From CAJCIY01 sp036379355 (GTDB lineage: Bacteria; Actinomycetota; Actinomycetes; Mycobacteriales; CAJCIY01), in NCBI GenBank assembly GCA_036379355.1, contig DASVGV010000142.1, positions 1 to 41,224 on the forward strand: DNA of 41,224 nucleotides. The letters are read 5' to 3'. The notes beneath the pieces are model-generated. The model saw only the letters and a program-made list of their open reading frames with translations. It did no database searches and was not told the DNA's origin. The translations under genes and the position numbers were made by a program. Positions 17,039 to 24,815 of this stretch are shown here, piece by piece (position 1 is the stretch's first letter; every line of letters begins with the position of its first letter).

Positions 17039-18004
17039 TCAGCGTGCCGGGCCGCGGACCGCTGCGGCCGCCAGCAGATCGCGGCACACGATGCCGAGGT
17101 CCCGGCCGGACGCCGCCAGCGCCAGTGGCAGCAGCGACGTCTCGGTCATGCCGGGGGCCACGTTGGTGTCCAGGAACTGCACGACGCCCTGGCGGTCGAT
17201 GCGCAGGTCCGTGCGCGAGAGGTCACGCAACCCGAGCGTCGCGTGCACCGCGAGCGCGACCCGCGTGAGCTCGGCGGTGGTATCGCTGTCGACGCGAGCC
17301 GGACAGAAGAACTCGGTCGCGCCCGCGGTGTAGCGCGCCGCGTAGTCGTAGACGCCGCTGTCCGGGCGGATCTCTACCGGCGGCAGGCCGGTGGCCGAGC
17401 CGGCGCCGTCGAGCTCGAGCACCGAGACCGCGACCTCGATCCCCTCGACGTACCGCTCGACGAGGGCCGTGTCGCCGTAGGAGAAGCAGGTGACCATGGC
17501 GGCCGGGAGGTCGGCGATGTCACGAACGGCGGTCGCCCCCAGGGCGGAGCCGCCGGCGGCGGGCTTGACCATGAGCGGCAGGCCCAGCCGGCCCACCAGC
17601 AGGTCCAGGACGGCGGGGGCGCCGAGCTCGCGGAAGGTCGCATGACCGACGGCGACCCAGTCCGGCGTCTCGACACCCGCGCGCCGCACGAGTGCCTTGG
17701 CCGAGGGCTTGTCGAACGCCGTCCGGCAGGCGGCCGGCGTCGTGCCGACGTAGGGCACCCCGGCACAGTCCAGGACCGCGCGGACGGCGCCGTCCTCCCC
17801 GCTGCCGCCGTGCAGCGCGATGAGAACCGCGTCCGGTCGCAGGTCGGCGAGGAGCGACAACAGCCGGCTGTCCGCGTCGGCCAGCGTGACCTCGACGCCG
17901 ACGTGGCGCAGTGCGTCGGTGACGCGGCGCCCGCTGCGGAGAGACACGTCACGCTCGTACGTCAGCCCGCCGGCGACGACGACGGCGCGGGACAGCTCGG
18001 TCAC
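17039..18004 (-). CDS. D-alanine-D-alanine ligase-family ATP-grasp protein
   Basis: The 321-residue protein has the Ddl layout. It has the N-terminal GGLTYERDVSLRSG (the GG-S-E-EVSL motif), LHGGSGEDG at residues 64-72, the ATP-binding PLMVKPAAGGSALGA, ERYVEGIEVAVSVLEL, and the metal/phosphate loop LDTNVAPGMT (278-287). In that loop the usual metal-binding Glu of E-x-N is Asp279. It may ligate D-Ala or another amino acid; it is not certain that it is the essential Ddl, because actinomycetes normally carry ddl elsewhere. I use GTG 18004 because the frame upstream overlaps the aminotransferase in another frame. It follows that gene by seven bases, so they form an operon. Confidence 0.85.
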   Translation of the reverse strand: MTELSRAVVVAGGLTYERDVSLRSGRRVTDALRHVGVEVTLADADSRLLSLLADLRPDAVLIALHGGSGEDGAVRAVLDCAGVPYVGTTPAACRTAFDKPSAKALVRRAGVETPDWVAVGHATFRELGAPAVLDLLVGRLGLPLMVKPAAGGSALGATAVRDIADLPAAMVTCFSYGDTALVERYVEGIEVAVSVLELDGAGSATGLPPVEIRPDSGVYDYAARYTAGATEFFCPARVDSDTTAELTRVALAVHATLGLRDLSRTDLRIDRQGVVQFLDTNVAPGMTETSLLPLALAASGRDLGIVCRDLLAAAAVRGPAR

Positions 18005-18011
18005 CGCGGCG

Positions 18012-19307
18012 TCACTGCAGGTCCGGGGGCGGGGCGGCAGCGTCGGGTCGCTCGTGCGACGGGATGCCGGCCGAGCCAAAAGTGGCGAGGAGCTCGAGTT
18101 CCTCGTCGATGACGGCGGCGAGCCGGCGCACACCTTCGCGGATGCGGTCCGGCGGCGGGAAGCAGTACGACAGGCGCAGGAATTGCCCGCCGCTCCCGTC
18201 GGCATAGAACCCCGTGCCGGGGACATACGCGACCCGCGCGGCGAGGGCCCGTGGCTGCATCGTCTTCGCGTGCAGACCGGGCGGCAACGTCACCCAGCTG
18301 TAGAAGCCGCCGTCGGGCCTGGTCCAAGTGCAGGAGTCGGGGAAGTGCTGCTCCATGGCGTCCAGGAGGGCGTCGCGGCGCTCGCGGTAGACCTCGCGGA
18401 ACACCTTGATCTGCTCGAGCCACGGTTGGGTGGCGAGGTAGCTGCTGATGGCCAGCTGGGAGAAGACCGGCGGGCACAGGACCTGCGCCTCGGACGCCAG
18501 GACGAGCTTCTCCCGCGTCGCGTGCGGTGCGAAGACCCAGCCGATCCGAAAACCCGGCGCGAACGTCTTCGAGAACGAGCCGAGATAGATCACGCCGTCG
18601 TCCGTCCGGGCCCGAAGCGCCCGGGCCGGCTCCACGTCGAAACCCAGCAGCCCGTACGGATTGTCCTCCAGGACAAGGAGATTCGCGGATGCGGCGATCT
18701 CGAGGATCTCGTCGCGGCGATCTTCGGAGAGGGTGACTCCCGCAGGGTTGTGGAAGTTCGGCACGGTGTAGAGAAACTTGGCGCGCTTGCCGGCCGCGGC
18801 GACCGCGGCGAGTGCCTGCCGTAGCGCCTCCGGGATGAGACCACTGTCGTCCATGGCCACGTGCACGACGTCGGCCTGGGCGGCCGCAAAGGTGCCGAGA
18901 GCGCCGACGTACGAGGGAGCCTCGGCGATCACGACGTCGCCGGGGTCGAGGAAGACGCGACTGACGAGGTCCAGCCCCTGCTGGCTGCCGACCGTGACCA
19001 CCACGTCGTCCGGCGAGGCGACGATGCCCTCGAGGGACATGACCTCGCAGATCTGCTCCCGCAACGTGGGGTCGCCCTGGCCGCCGCCGTAGTTGAGCGC
19101 CACGGCTCCGCGGTCGAGGGTGAGCCGCTTCAGCATCTCGCTGACGGCATCGAGTGGAAGTGCTGCGGTATAAGGGGATCCGCCGGCCAGGGACACGACC
19201 TCGGGGCGGTTGGCGACCGCGAACAGCGCGCGGATCTCCGAGGCGGTCATGCCGTGCGTACGGGCGGCGTAGCGATCCAGGTAGGGGTCGTGCCGGATGC
19301 CGGACAT
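18012..19307 (-). CDS. PLP-dependent aminotransferase, class I/II
   Basis: This 431-residue fold-type I aminotransferase resembles the 2-aminoadipate/MocR-like branch. It has SLAGGSPY near the start, LNYGGGQGDPTLREQI, TVGSQQGLDL, the PLP ring contacts in VPNFHNPAG and LEDNPYGLL (Asp215), the Schiff-base lysine in GSFSKTFAPG (Lys247) and the phosphate or substrate arginine FRIGW (Arg254). There is no N-terminal DNA-binding domain. The ATG at 19307 has AGGAGG nine bases upstream. Substrate is unknown. With the Ddl-like gene seven bases downstream it may make and use an amino acid for cell-wall or dipeptide synthesis (inference). Confidence 0.92.
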   Translation of the reverse strand: MSGIRHDPYLDRYAARTHGMTASEIRALFAVANRPEVVSLAGGSPYTAALPLDAVSEMLKRLTLDRGAVALNYGGGQGDPTLREQICEVMSLEGIVASPDDVVVTVGSQQGLDLVSRVFLDPGDVVIAEAPSYVGALGTFAAAQADVVHVAMDDSGLIPEALRQALAAVAAAGKRAKFLYTVPNFHNPAGVTLSEDRRDEILEIAASANLLVLEDNPYGLLGFDVEPARALRARTDDGVIYLGSFSKTFAPGFRIGWVFAPHATREKLVLASEAQVLCPPVFSQLAISSYLATQPWLEQIKVFREVYRERRDALLDAMEQHFPDSCTWTRPDGGFYSWVTLPPGLHAKTMQPRALAARVAYVPGTGFYADGSGGQFLRLSYCFPPPDRIREGVRRLAAVIDEELELLATFGSAGIPSHERPDAAAPPPDLQ

Positions 19308-19390
19308 CGTGTTCCACCTCCTGATCGCGGGGCGTGGCGCCGGGGCGCCGGGCCGGTTCGTACCGTCTGTGTCGGCACTTTCCGTGATCG

Positions 19391-19396
19391 AGGGTA
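19391..19396 (-). promoter_or_regulatory. Candidate -10 of the aminotransferase/ligase operon
   Basis: The minus strand reads TACCCT, matching TANNNT, 84 bases upstream of the aminotransferase start. The -35 region is poor, so this is tentative. Confidence 0.3.
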
Positions 19397-19431
19397 GCCG
19401 CACCTGTGCGCTCGGCCTCGGCAATATCCCC

Positions 19432-20592
19432 TCAGCGGCCGCGTTGCAACGCCGCGATCGACGACAGGTCGAGCACTCCGGTCGGCGGATCCTGTTCGTC
19501 AGGCAGGAACATCCGTTGCACGGCGACCACGAGGGCCTCCGCGATCGTGTCGCGGACGTCCTCGCGGGCCAGGAGGGCCGCGTCCCCGGGGTGGGTGACG
19601 TAGCCGAGGTCGATGTGCACGGCCGGCATCCTGGTGCGACGCAGCAGCTGCCAGGTCGTGGGGTGGGTGCGGGCGTCGAACAAGCCGGTACGTGCGGCGA
19701 CCTCGCGCGCGAGCAGTCCCGCGAGACGTTCGCCGGGGAGCGAGCCGTTGTCCGGACCGGTTCCGTAGTAGTACGCGGCGACACCGTGCGGGGATGGGGA
19801 GGGCGCGCCGTCGCAGTGCAGCGAGATGAGCATGTCGGCGTCGGTGTCGTTGGCGAATCGCGCCCGTTCGGCCCCGGTGGGTGACTTGTCCGGACCATGG
19901 GTGAGGTAGGCCGCCGCTCCTGCGGCTGCCAGACGTCCCTCGACCCGGGCGGCCAGGTCGGCGACCACGTCGCGCTCGACCAGGCCGTGGCCGGTGTGGC
20001 CGGTGTCCGTGCCGCCGTGGCCGGCGTCGACGACCACGCGCTTGCCGGCGAGTGCCGGACCGCGCCGCCGAAGCGCCTCTGCCTCGCGCAGCTCGTGCGA
20101 GCTGCCGACGGTCACCGACCGGCGGATCTGCTGCAGGGCGCGGACGGTGGCCGGACCCACGGTGCCGTCGGGGGTGAGGCCGTAGTTGCGCTGGAAGTCC
20201 CGCAGCGCCGCTTCCGTACGGTCGGCGAACAGGCCGTCGCACCGGCCAACGTCGAAGCCCAGCTCGGCGAGCCGTCGTTGCAACGCCACGACATCGTCAC
20301 CGACGTACGGGTGGGAGACCTGATGGCGCAGCACGCGGGCGCCGAGGTCCCAGCGCGCCCCCTCGAGCGCGTGATAGGTCTCCTGGTCGACCACGCCGTC
20401 GGCGCGCAGCCCGCGGGCCTGCTGGAAGGCGCGGACGGCTCGGGCGACATCGTCGTCGTAGCGGTCGTCCTCGTGCTCGGCGGGTAGCAGCCGCAACTGG
20501 ACCAGCCAGCCGGTGATCTGGCTGACCGCCGCCGAGCGGTCGCCCGGTGCCGCGACCGGGGCATCGTTCGGCGCGGGTGGGTCGGACGTCAC
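19432..20592 (-). CDS. cwlM: CwlM-like protein: two peptidoglycan-binding domains plus amidase-3 domain
   Basis: The 386-residue protein has no signal peptide. It holds two PG_binding_1 repeats (about residues 22-75 and 97-152, each ending in a D-G-x-V-D/G pattern) and an N-acetylmuramoyl-L-alanine amidase fold (about 184-375). In mycobacteria CwlM is cytoplasmic, is phosphorylated by PknB and activates MurA, the first step of peptidoglycan synthesis. The putative zinc ligands His192 (DAGHGG), Glu206 and His259 (SLHCD) remain. The usual catalytic Glu near the C-terminus is Asp338 (VHIDLGYVTHP), which fits a regulator more than an enzyme. It follows trxA by 30 bases; the trxB-trxA-cwlM order is conserved. 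Confidence 0.92.
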   Translation of the reverse strand: MTSDPPAPNDAPVAAPGDRSAAVSQITGWLVQLRLLPAEHEDDRYDDDVARAVRAFQQARGLRADGVVDQETYHALEGARWDLGARVLRHQVSHPYVGDDVVALQRRLAELGFDVGRCDGLFADRTEAALRDFQRNYGLTPDGTVGPATVRALQQIRRSVTVGSSHELREAEALRRRGPALAGKRVVVDAGHGGTDTGHTGHGLVERDVVADLAARVEGRLAAAGAAAYLTHGPDKSPTGAERARFANDTDADMLISLHCDGAPSPSPHGVAAYYYGTGPDNGSLPGERLAGLLAREVAARTGLFDARTHPTTWQLLRRTRMPAVHIDLGYVTHPGDAALLAREDVRDTIAEALVVAVQRMFLPDEQDPPTGVLDLSSIAALQRGR

Positions 20593-20622
20593 GCCGCGAT
20601 TGTCCTCGTCGTGCTCGCCCGG

Positions 20623-20952
20623 TCAGCCGAGGTAGGACTCCAGGTCACGCAGCAAGGCCGCCTTGGGCTTGGCGCCGACGATGCTCTTGGAGACCTCGCC
20701 GCCCACGAAGACCGCCATCGTCGGGATCGACATGACCTGGTACGCACGCGCGGTCTCGGGGTTCTCGTCGATGTTGAGCTTGACGACCTCGATCTTGTCG
20801 GCGTTCTCGGCGGCAATCTCCTCGAGGACGGGCGCGACCATCTTGCAGGGCCCGCACCACTCGGCCCAGAAGTCGACGATCACCGGCTTGTCGCGCTGCA
20901 GCACGTCGGCCGCGAACGTGGCGTCGGTCGTGGCCTTGGTGTTCGAACCCAT
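20623..20952 (-). CDS. trxA: Thioredoxin
   Basis: This 109-residue thioredoxin has the active site WAEWCGPCK at residues 29-37, the cis-proline loop SIPTMAVF and a full family length. It reduces protein disulfides and is recycled by the adjacent thioredoxin reductase. The ATG at 20952 is preceded by a run of Gs, with GGAC as a weak ribosome-binding site. It lies 47 bases after trxB and is probably transcribed from the trxB promoter. Confidence 0.98.
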   Translation of the reverse strand: MGSNTKATTDATFAADVLQRDKPVIVDFWAEWCGPCKMVAPVLEEIAAENADKIEVVKLNIDENPETARAYQVMSIPTMAVFVGGEVSKSIVGAKPKAALLRDLESYLG

Positions 20953-20999
20953 GGGGGGAGTCCTTCTCTCGTCGGTCGTTCGGGCAGGGTCGGGGTCGG

Positions 21000-21974
21000 T
21001 CAGACGCTGGTCATCTCCGGGGCCGGGGCGGTCTGTGCGTCGCCGCGCGCGGCGAGCCAGCGTTCGGCGTCCAGGGCGGCGGAACAGCCCATGCCGGCGG
21101 CCGTGACGGCCTGCCGGTAGGTGTGGTCGACGACGTCGCCCGCGGCGAACACGCCGGGAATCCGGGTTCGGGTCGTCGGGGTGTCGACGAGCACGTACCC
21201 CTCGTCGTCGAGGTCGAGCTGCCCGCGGACCAGCTCGCTGCGCGGATCGTGTCCGATCGCGACGAACAGGCCCCCGACGTCCAGGTGGCGGGTCTCCCCC
21301 GTCTCGGTGTCGCGAAGGGTGACGCCGGTTACCGCGGTCTCTCCGTGGATCTCCGTGACCTCGCTGTTCCACGCGAACGTGATCTTGGGGTCGTTCCGGG
21401 CCCGGTCCTGCATGATCTTGCTGGCACGCAACGCATTGCGGCGGTGCACGATCGTCACCGAGGATGCGAAGCGGGTGAGGAAGGTGGCCTCCTCCATGGC
21501 CGTGTCTCCGCCGCCGACCACCACGATGTCGCGGTCCTTGAAGAAGAACCCGTCACAGGTGGCGCAGGCGGACACGCCACGGCCCAGCAGTTCCTGCTCG
21601 CGCGGCAGGCCGAGGTAGCGGTACGCGGAGCCGGTCGCGATGATCACGGCTTCGGCCAGGTGTACGGAGTCATCGGCGAGCGTGATCACCTTGGGGTCGG
21701 CCGCCAGGTCGAGCCGGACCGCGTCGTCGACGACGAACCGCGCGCCGAACCGCTCGGCCCGCTCGCGCATCGACTCCATCAGGGCCGGACCCATGATGCC
21801 TTCGGGGAAGCCGGGGAAGTTCTCCACCTCGGTGGTGGTCATGAGCGCCCCGCCGGCGGTGACCGCTCCCTCGATCACGAGCGGCGCGAGCTCGGCGCGC
21901 GCGGTGTAGAGGGCAGCCGTGTAGCCGGCAGGTCCCGACCCCACGATGACGACCTTCTCGACGGCGTCCGTCAT
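21000..21974 (-). CDS. trxB: Thioredoxin reductase (NADPH)
   Basis: This 324-residue low-Mr flavoprotein passes electrons from NADPH to thioredoxin. The FAD-binding motif GSGPAGYTAALYTARA is at the N-terminus, the redox pair is CATC in SACATCDGFFF, the NADPH motif is VVGGGDTAMEEA, and the second FAD site is GVFAAGDVVDHTYRQ. I choose ATG 21974, seven bases after GGAGG, over an in-frame GTG 16 codons upstream. It is preceded by a sigma-R/SigH-type promoter, matching the known disulfide-stress control of trxBA in actinomycetes. Confidence 0.98.
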   Translation of the reverse strand: MTDAVEKVVIVGSGPAGYTAALYTARAELAPLVIEGAVTAGGALMTTTEVENFPGFPEGIMGPALMESMRERAERFGARFVVDDAVRLDLAADPKVITLADDSVHLAEAVIIATGSAYRYLGLPREQELLGRGVSACATCDGFFFKDRDIVVVGGGDTAMEEATFLTRFASSVTIVHRRNALRASKIMQDRARNDPKITFAWNSEVTEIHGETAVTGVTLRDTETGETRHLDVGGLFVAIGHDPRSELVRGQLDLDDEGYVLVDTPTTRTRIPGVFAAGDVVDHTYRQAVTAAGMGCSAALDAERWLAARGDAQTAPAPEMTSV

Positions 21975-22020
21975 GCCTCTGCCTCCCTGCTGTCGCCCTG
22001 TCCGGGGCGGCACGTCCGAC

Positions 22021-22047
22021 AACCGATGCTAGTGGTCGGGTGTTCCC
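22021..22047 (-). promoter_or_regulatory. Sigma-R/SigH-type promoter of trxB-trxA
   Basis: On the minus strand GGGAAC (22047-22042) is followed after exactly 18 bases by GTT (22023-22021). This fits the Streptomyces sigma-R pattern GGGAAT-N18-GTT and mycobacterial SigH sites. It lies 47 bases before the trxB start, and trxBA are known members of this regulon. A housekeeping-like TAGCAT lies within the spacer. Confidence 0.7.
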
Positions 22048-22082
22048 GAAACGGTGGCTCCGCCGGCTGGCACAGTGGCGGC

Positions 22083-22628
22083 GTGGAGCCCGGAGTGCGG
22101 TGCGCGGCTCATCCGGCGCGGCCGGGCCGGGACCGGTGCCCGCGGTGCGGCCGGCCTCGCTGCGCCGCCGACCAGACGCTGGGTCAGCACTGCGCCGTCT
22201 GCGGCCGGACGGGTGTCCGTCCGCCGCGACCGCGTCTTGCCGTCCTCGCGGGTGCCCTCGCCGTCGGGATCATCGGGGCCGTCCTCGGCGGCGCACTCGG
22301 CCAGGAGTACGTGGGCGCGCACGTGTTCGCGGTCGTGTTCCCGGCCCTCGTCGGCATCGTCATCGCGGCGGCCGCCGCCGCGTGGGCGGGCCCGATGCGG
22401 GCACTGCTCCGACACGGCATGGCCGGACTGGTCGGGGTCTGCGCCGGGCTGTCGGCGCTGCTGGACTTCCGGTTCACCGACGAACCGTTCGGGCCTGTCG
22501 GCCGCTGGCTGCCGCCGCTGGCCGCCGCCGTCGTCGCCGCGGTGGCCGCGGCCGAGGTGCTGGCGCGCCGGCCGGTCAGTGGGCCGGCGCGTGACGGTCG
22601 AGCACGCGCGAGCACGTCGGGTCGGTGA
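22083..22628 (+). CDS. Cys-rich zinc-binding-like membrane protein
   Basis: This 181-residue protein starts at GTG 22083 (VEPGVRCAAHPARPG). The first 40 residues hold six cysteines in pairs (CPRC, CAVC, plus single Cys and a CAAH pair), resembling a B-box or zinc-ribbon head. The remainder is four hydrophobic segments (for example LAVLAGALAVGIIGAVLGGAL and VFAVVFPALVGIVIAAAAAA). I do not recognise a named family; small zinc-head membrane proteins are common in actinomycetes. No ribosome-binding site is seen; a -10-like CACAGT ends six bases before the GTG, suggesting a leaderless mRNA. It is divergent from trxB, and its last 53 bases overlap the convergent gene. Confidence 0.7.
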   Translation: MEPGVRCAAHPARPGRDRCPRCGRPRCAADQTLGQHCAVCGRTGVRPPRPRLAVLAGALAVGIIGAVLGGALGQEYVGAHVFAVVFPALVGIVIAAAAAAWAGPMRALLRHGMAGLVGVCAGLSALLDFRFTDEPFGPVGRWLPPLAAAVVAAVAAAEVLARRPVSGPARDGRARASTSGR

Positions 22629-23148
22629 CGAGGGCCACCACCGGTCCCGGTCCGGCACCCACGAGCACCAGCGCGGGGACGCCGTCGTACCTGGCGTGGT
22701 CCACGATCGCGATCGGCCGGTCGAGCCGCTCCTCGGCGCCGGCGACGCACTCCGGGCTGGCGGGCGGGACGGGAGCGGAGGCGACGAGACGCAGAGCCGG
22801 GCCCTGGGCCGTGAGGACATCGTCGGTCCAGTCGCGCCCGCTCTCGGTCTGGCGCGGAGCGGCCGGCTCCTGCACCCGCGCAGCGGCCGCGGTGAGAACG
22901 ACGGCCTGGGTCCGCGAGCCCTGCAGGACAGCGCCCGCAGCCGGCAGGTGTCCCGTGGCGCCCAGGGCGATCCCACCGCCCAGCGCCCCGGCCAGAGCCG
23001 CCGTACCGATCACCGCGCACGCCGTCCGGCGAGCCTGAGGCGGCGCCGGAACCGCGGTCCGCGCGGCGAGTCCGGCGAGGAAGTCCGCGCGCGGCTGGGC
23101 CGCGGGCAGGTCGGGAAGCGGCCGGTCGGCCGACGGGTCGTCGGGCAT
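22576..23148 (-). CDS. Small single-pass membrane protein at the anti-sigma factor position
   Basis: The 190-residue protein has a Pro-rich cytoplasmic N-terminus (about residues 1-42, including PRADFLAGLAART), one membrane segment (about 43-66) and an extracytoplasmic domain with two cysteines (SPECV and PTCSRVL). No HxxxCxxC zinc motif is present. In mycobacteria the gene between the murJ block and trxB encodes the anti-sigma-M factor next to sigM. The layout and position fit such a protein, but no sigma factor gene is here, so the role is unproven. ATG 23148 has GAGGAGG five bases upstream; GTG 23154 is an alternative. An ECF-type promoter precedes it. Confidence 0.65.
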   Translation of the reverse strand: MPDDPSADRPLPDLPAAQPRADFLAGLAARTAVPAPPQARRTACAVIGTAALAGALGGGIALGATGHLPAAGAVLQGSRTQAVVLTAAAARVQEPAAPRQTESGRDWTDDVLTAQGPALRLVASAPVPPASPECVAGAEERLDRPIAIVDHARYDGVPALVLVGAGPGPVVALVTDPTCSRVLDRHAPAH

Positions 23149-23187
23149 CGCCACCTCCTCGGTCGGCCCCCGGACTCTGCGCTGTTG

Positions 23188-23213
23188 GACGTACGACGCG
23201 GTCCTGGAGTTCC
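23188..23213 (-). promoter_or_regulatory. ECF-sigma-type promoter
   Basis: On the minus strand GGAACT (23213-23208) is separated by 16 bases from CGTC (23191-23188). This is the pattern of ECF sigma factors such as mycobacterial SigM and SigE. It lies in the 91-base gap before the anti-sigma-like gene and would give a leader of about 33 bases. No other evidence supports it. Confidence 0.5.
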
Positions 23214-23239
23214 GGAGCGGTGCGGGACGAGGGCGAACC

Positions 23240-24796
23240 TCAGGAGCGGAACGTCATCTCCGCGATGCCGGCGCGGTACCCGCCGGGCACCTTCGGCAAG
23301 GAGGTGATCCACACCAGCCAGTACCGGTGCGACTGCCCGGCCGGGAGTGTCACGGCGGTGCCCGCGTGCGGCTGCTCGGACACGACCGCATAGCCGGACA
23401 GCGTCGACGCCGGGGCATCGCCCGCGCGCAGTTGCACTCCTGTCGGGGACCCGTCGAAGACGATCTGCACCGAGGCCACGCGGATGTCCGAGCCGAGGTC
23501 GACGAGCAACCCCACGCCGGGCTTGAGGTTCCCGAGGTTCGCCGTCGTGTACGTGGAGGTGTCCCACGAGGTGGCGGTCGACCCGTCGTGGGCGAGGGGA
23601 ATCTGATCGTCGTTCTCCTTGCCGTCCCCCGGGGGCGGGTCGAAGGCCGTGACGCTCTTGAGCGGAATGACCGCGCCGGGCTCCCCAGCCCCACCCGAAC
23701 CCTCCGGCCCGGCCGTGAAGCTCGGTACCGACTGCGTGGTTCCGGGCACCTTGCCGACGGACTGGCCGATCGACCAGCCGACCGCGCCGATCACGGCCAG
23801 CCCGATCAGTGCCAGCACTCGCCACACCCAGGGATGGGTTCGGCGCGCCTGCTGCGGAGCGTCGGGAGGTCCGGGCTCGGCGGGGAGCACATCGGCCAGG
23901 GCTGCCGCCACGGCGGGGGCGTCGCGCAGGGCGGCCTCGCGGCCGCGTGCCGGCAACAACGTGGCGCTGATCACCGCATCGAGCTCGCGGGGGACGGCGG
24001 CGCGCACGTACCGCGCCGCGATCGCGCGCCCGTCGTCGACGGGTGCGGCCGGCATGTTCCGCCAGGGTCCCCCCGGCCAGCACCCCGTCGCGGCCGCGTA
24101 CACGGTCCGGGCCAGGTCACACGTGTCGTACCTCTGCAGGCGGCGCAGGTCATCCGGACCGCGCGGGGGGCCCGCGGGCCGCTGCCCGAGGCCGAGGTCG
24201 GCGATCATGAACGGCGGCAGTTCGGGCGGCCCGGTCGGCTGACCGTTCCGGTCCTGCTGGTCCAGCCCGGCGGCGGCCAGGCCCGCGCCGGTGCCGGGGT
24301 CGGTCAGCCGGACCCGACCGTCGGCCTGGACCAGGATGTTGTCGGGGTGCACGCGTCCGTGCCATCCGCCGTGCTCGTGCAGGGCCGCAAGGGCCTCGGC
24401 GGCGTCCTGCAGCAACGGGCCGACCCGCTCCGGTTCGAGACCACCGTCGGACAGCAGGCTGCGCAGCGGTTCGCCGCCCACCCACTCGCGGACGAGGTAC
24501 GCCACAGTCCGCCCCGCCAGCTCTTGCTCGTCGGTGTCGTACGTCGCCGCGATCCGCGGGTCGTGGACCACGCCGGCGCCGGCCGCGGCTGCGTGGAACG
24601 CGCGGCGCACGTTCTCGTCGGCATCGAGCAGGACGCGGATCGCGACAGGACGGGACAAGGTGAGGTCCTCGGCCCGCCACAGACTCGTGCCGACGGCAGC
24701 GAGATCGGGCTCGACCCGGCGTTCGAGTCGGTAGCGCGCGCCGAGGACGGTGCCTGCCTCGAGCACCTCGTCGACCCGCCGCGCCACCACACCCAC
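23240..24796 (-). CDS. Membrane pseudokinase with extracellular discoidin-like domain
   Basis: The 518-residue protein has a kinase-like domain (residues 15-300), a membrane segment (about 323-345) and an extracellular part. The extracellular part resembles the F5/8-type beta-sandwich (VTAFDPPPGDGKENDDQ, DGSTATSWDTSTYT, VGLLVDLGSDIRVASVQIVF). Catalytic residues are lost: no glycine-rich loop, Lys of VAIK is Arg54, HRDLKPxN reads HGRVHPDN (146-153) and DFG reads DPG (166-168). In M. tuberculosis the same pseudokinase-membrane-extracellular block is fused to MurJ and recruits FhaA when phosphorylated. Here it is a separate gene. Start is GTG 24796 or, if leaderless from TACAGT, GTG 24787. Confidence 0.88.
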   Translation of the reverse strand: MGVVARRVDEVLEAGTVLGARYRLERRVEPDLAAVGTSLWRAEDLTLSRPVAIRVLLDADENVRRAFHAAAAGAGVVHDPRIAATYDTDEQELAGRTVAYLVREWVGGEPLRSLLSDGGLEPERVGPLLQDAAEALAALHEHGGWHGRVHPDNILVQADGRVRLTDPGTGAGLAAAGLDQQDRNGQPTGPPELPPFMIADLGLGQRPAGPPRGPDDLRRLQRYDTCDLARTVYAAATGCWPGGPWRNMPAAPVDDGRAIAARYVRAAVPRELDAVISATLLPARGREAALRDAPAVAAALADVLPAEPGPPDAPQQARRTHPWVWRVLALIGLAVIGAVGWSIGQSVGKVPGTTQSVPSFTAGPEGSGGAGEPGAVIPLKSVTAFDPPPGDGKENDDQIPLAHDGSTATSWDTSTYTTANLGNLKPGVGLLVDLGSDIRVASVQIVFDGSPTGVQLRAGDAPASTLSGYAVVSEQPHAGTAVTLPAGQSHRYWLVWITSLPKVPGGYRAGIAEMTFRS

Positions 24797-24815
24797 TGTA
24801 GGGACGGCGGAGCGT

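Noticed and set aside
18001..19317. A second long minus-strand frame over the aminotransferase
   Set aside because: Its translation is Arg/Pro-rich without motifs, whereas the other frame has the full PLP aminotransferase signature.
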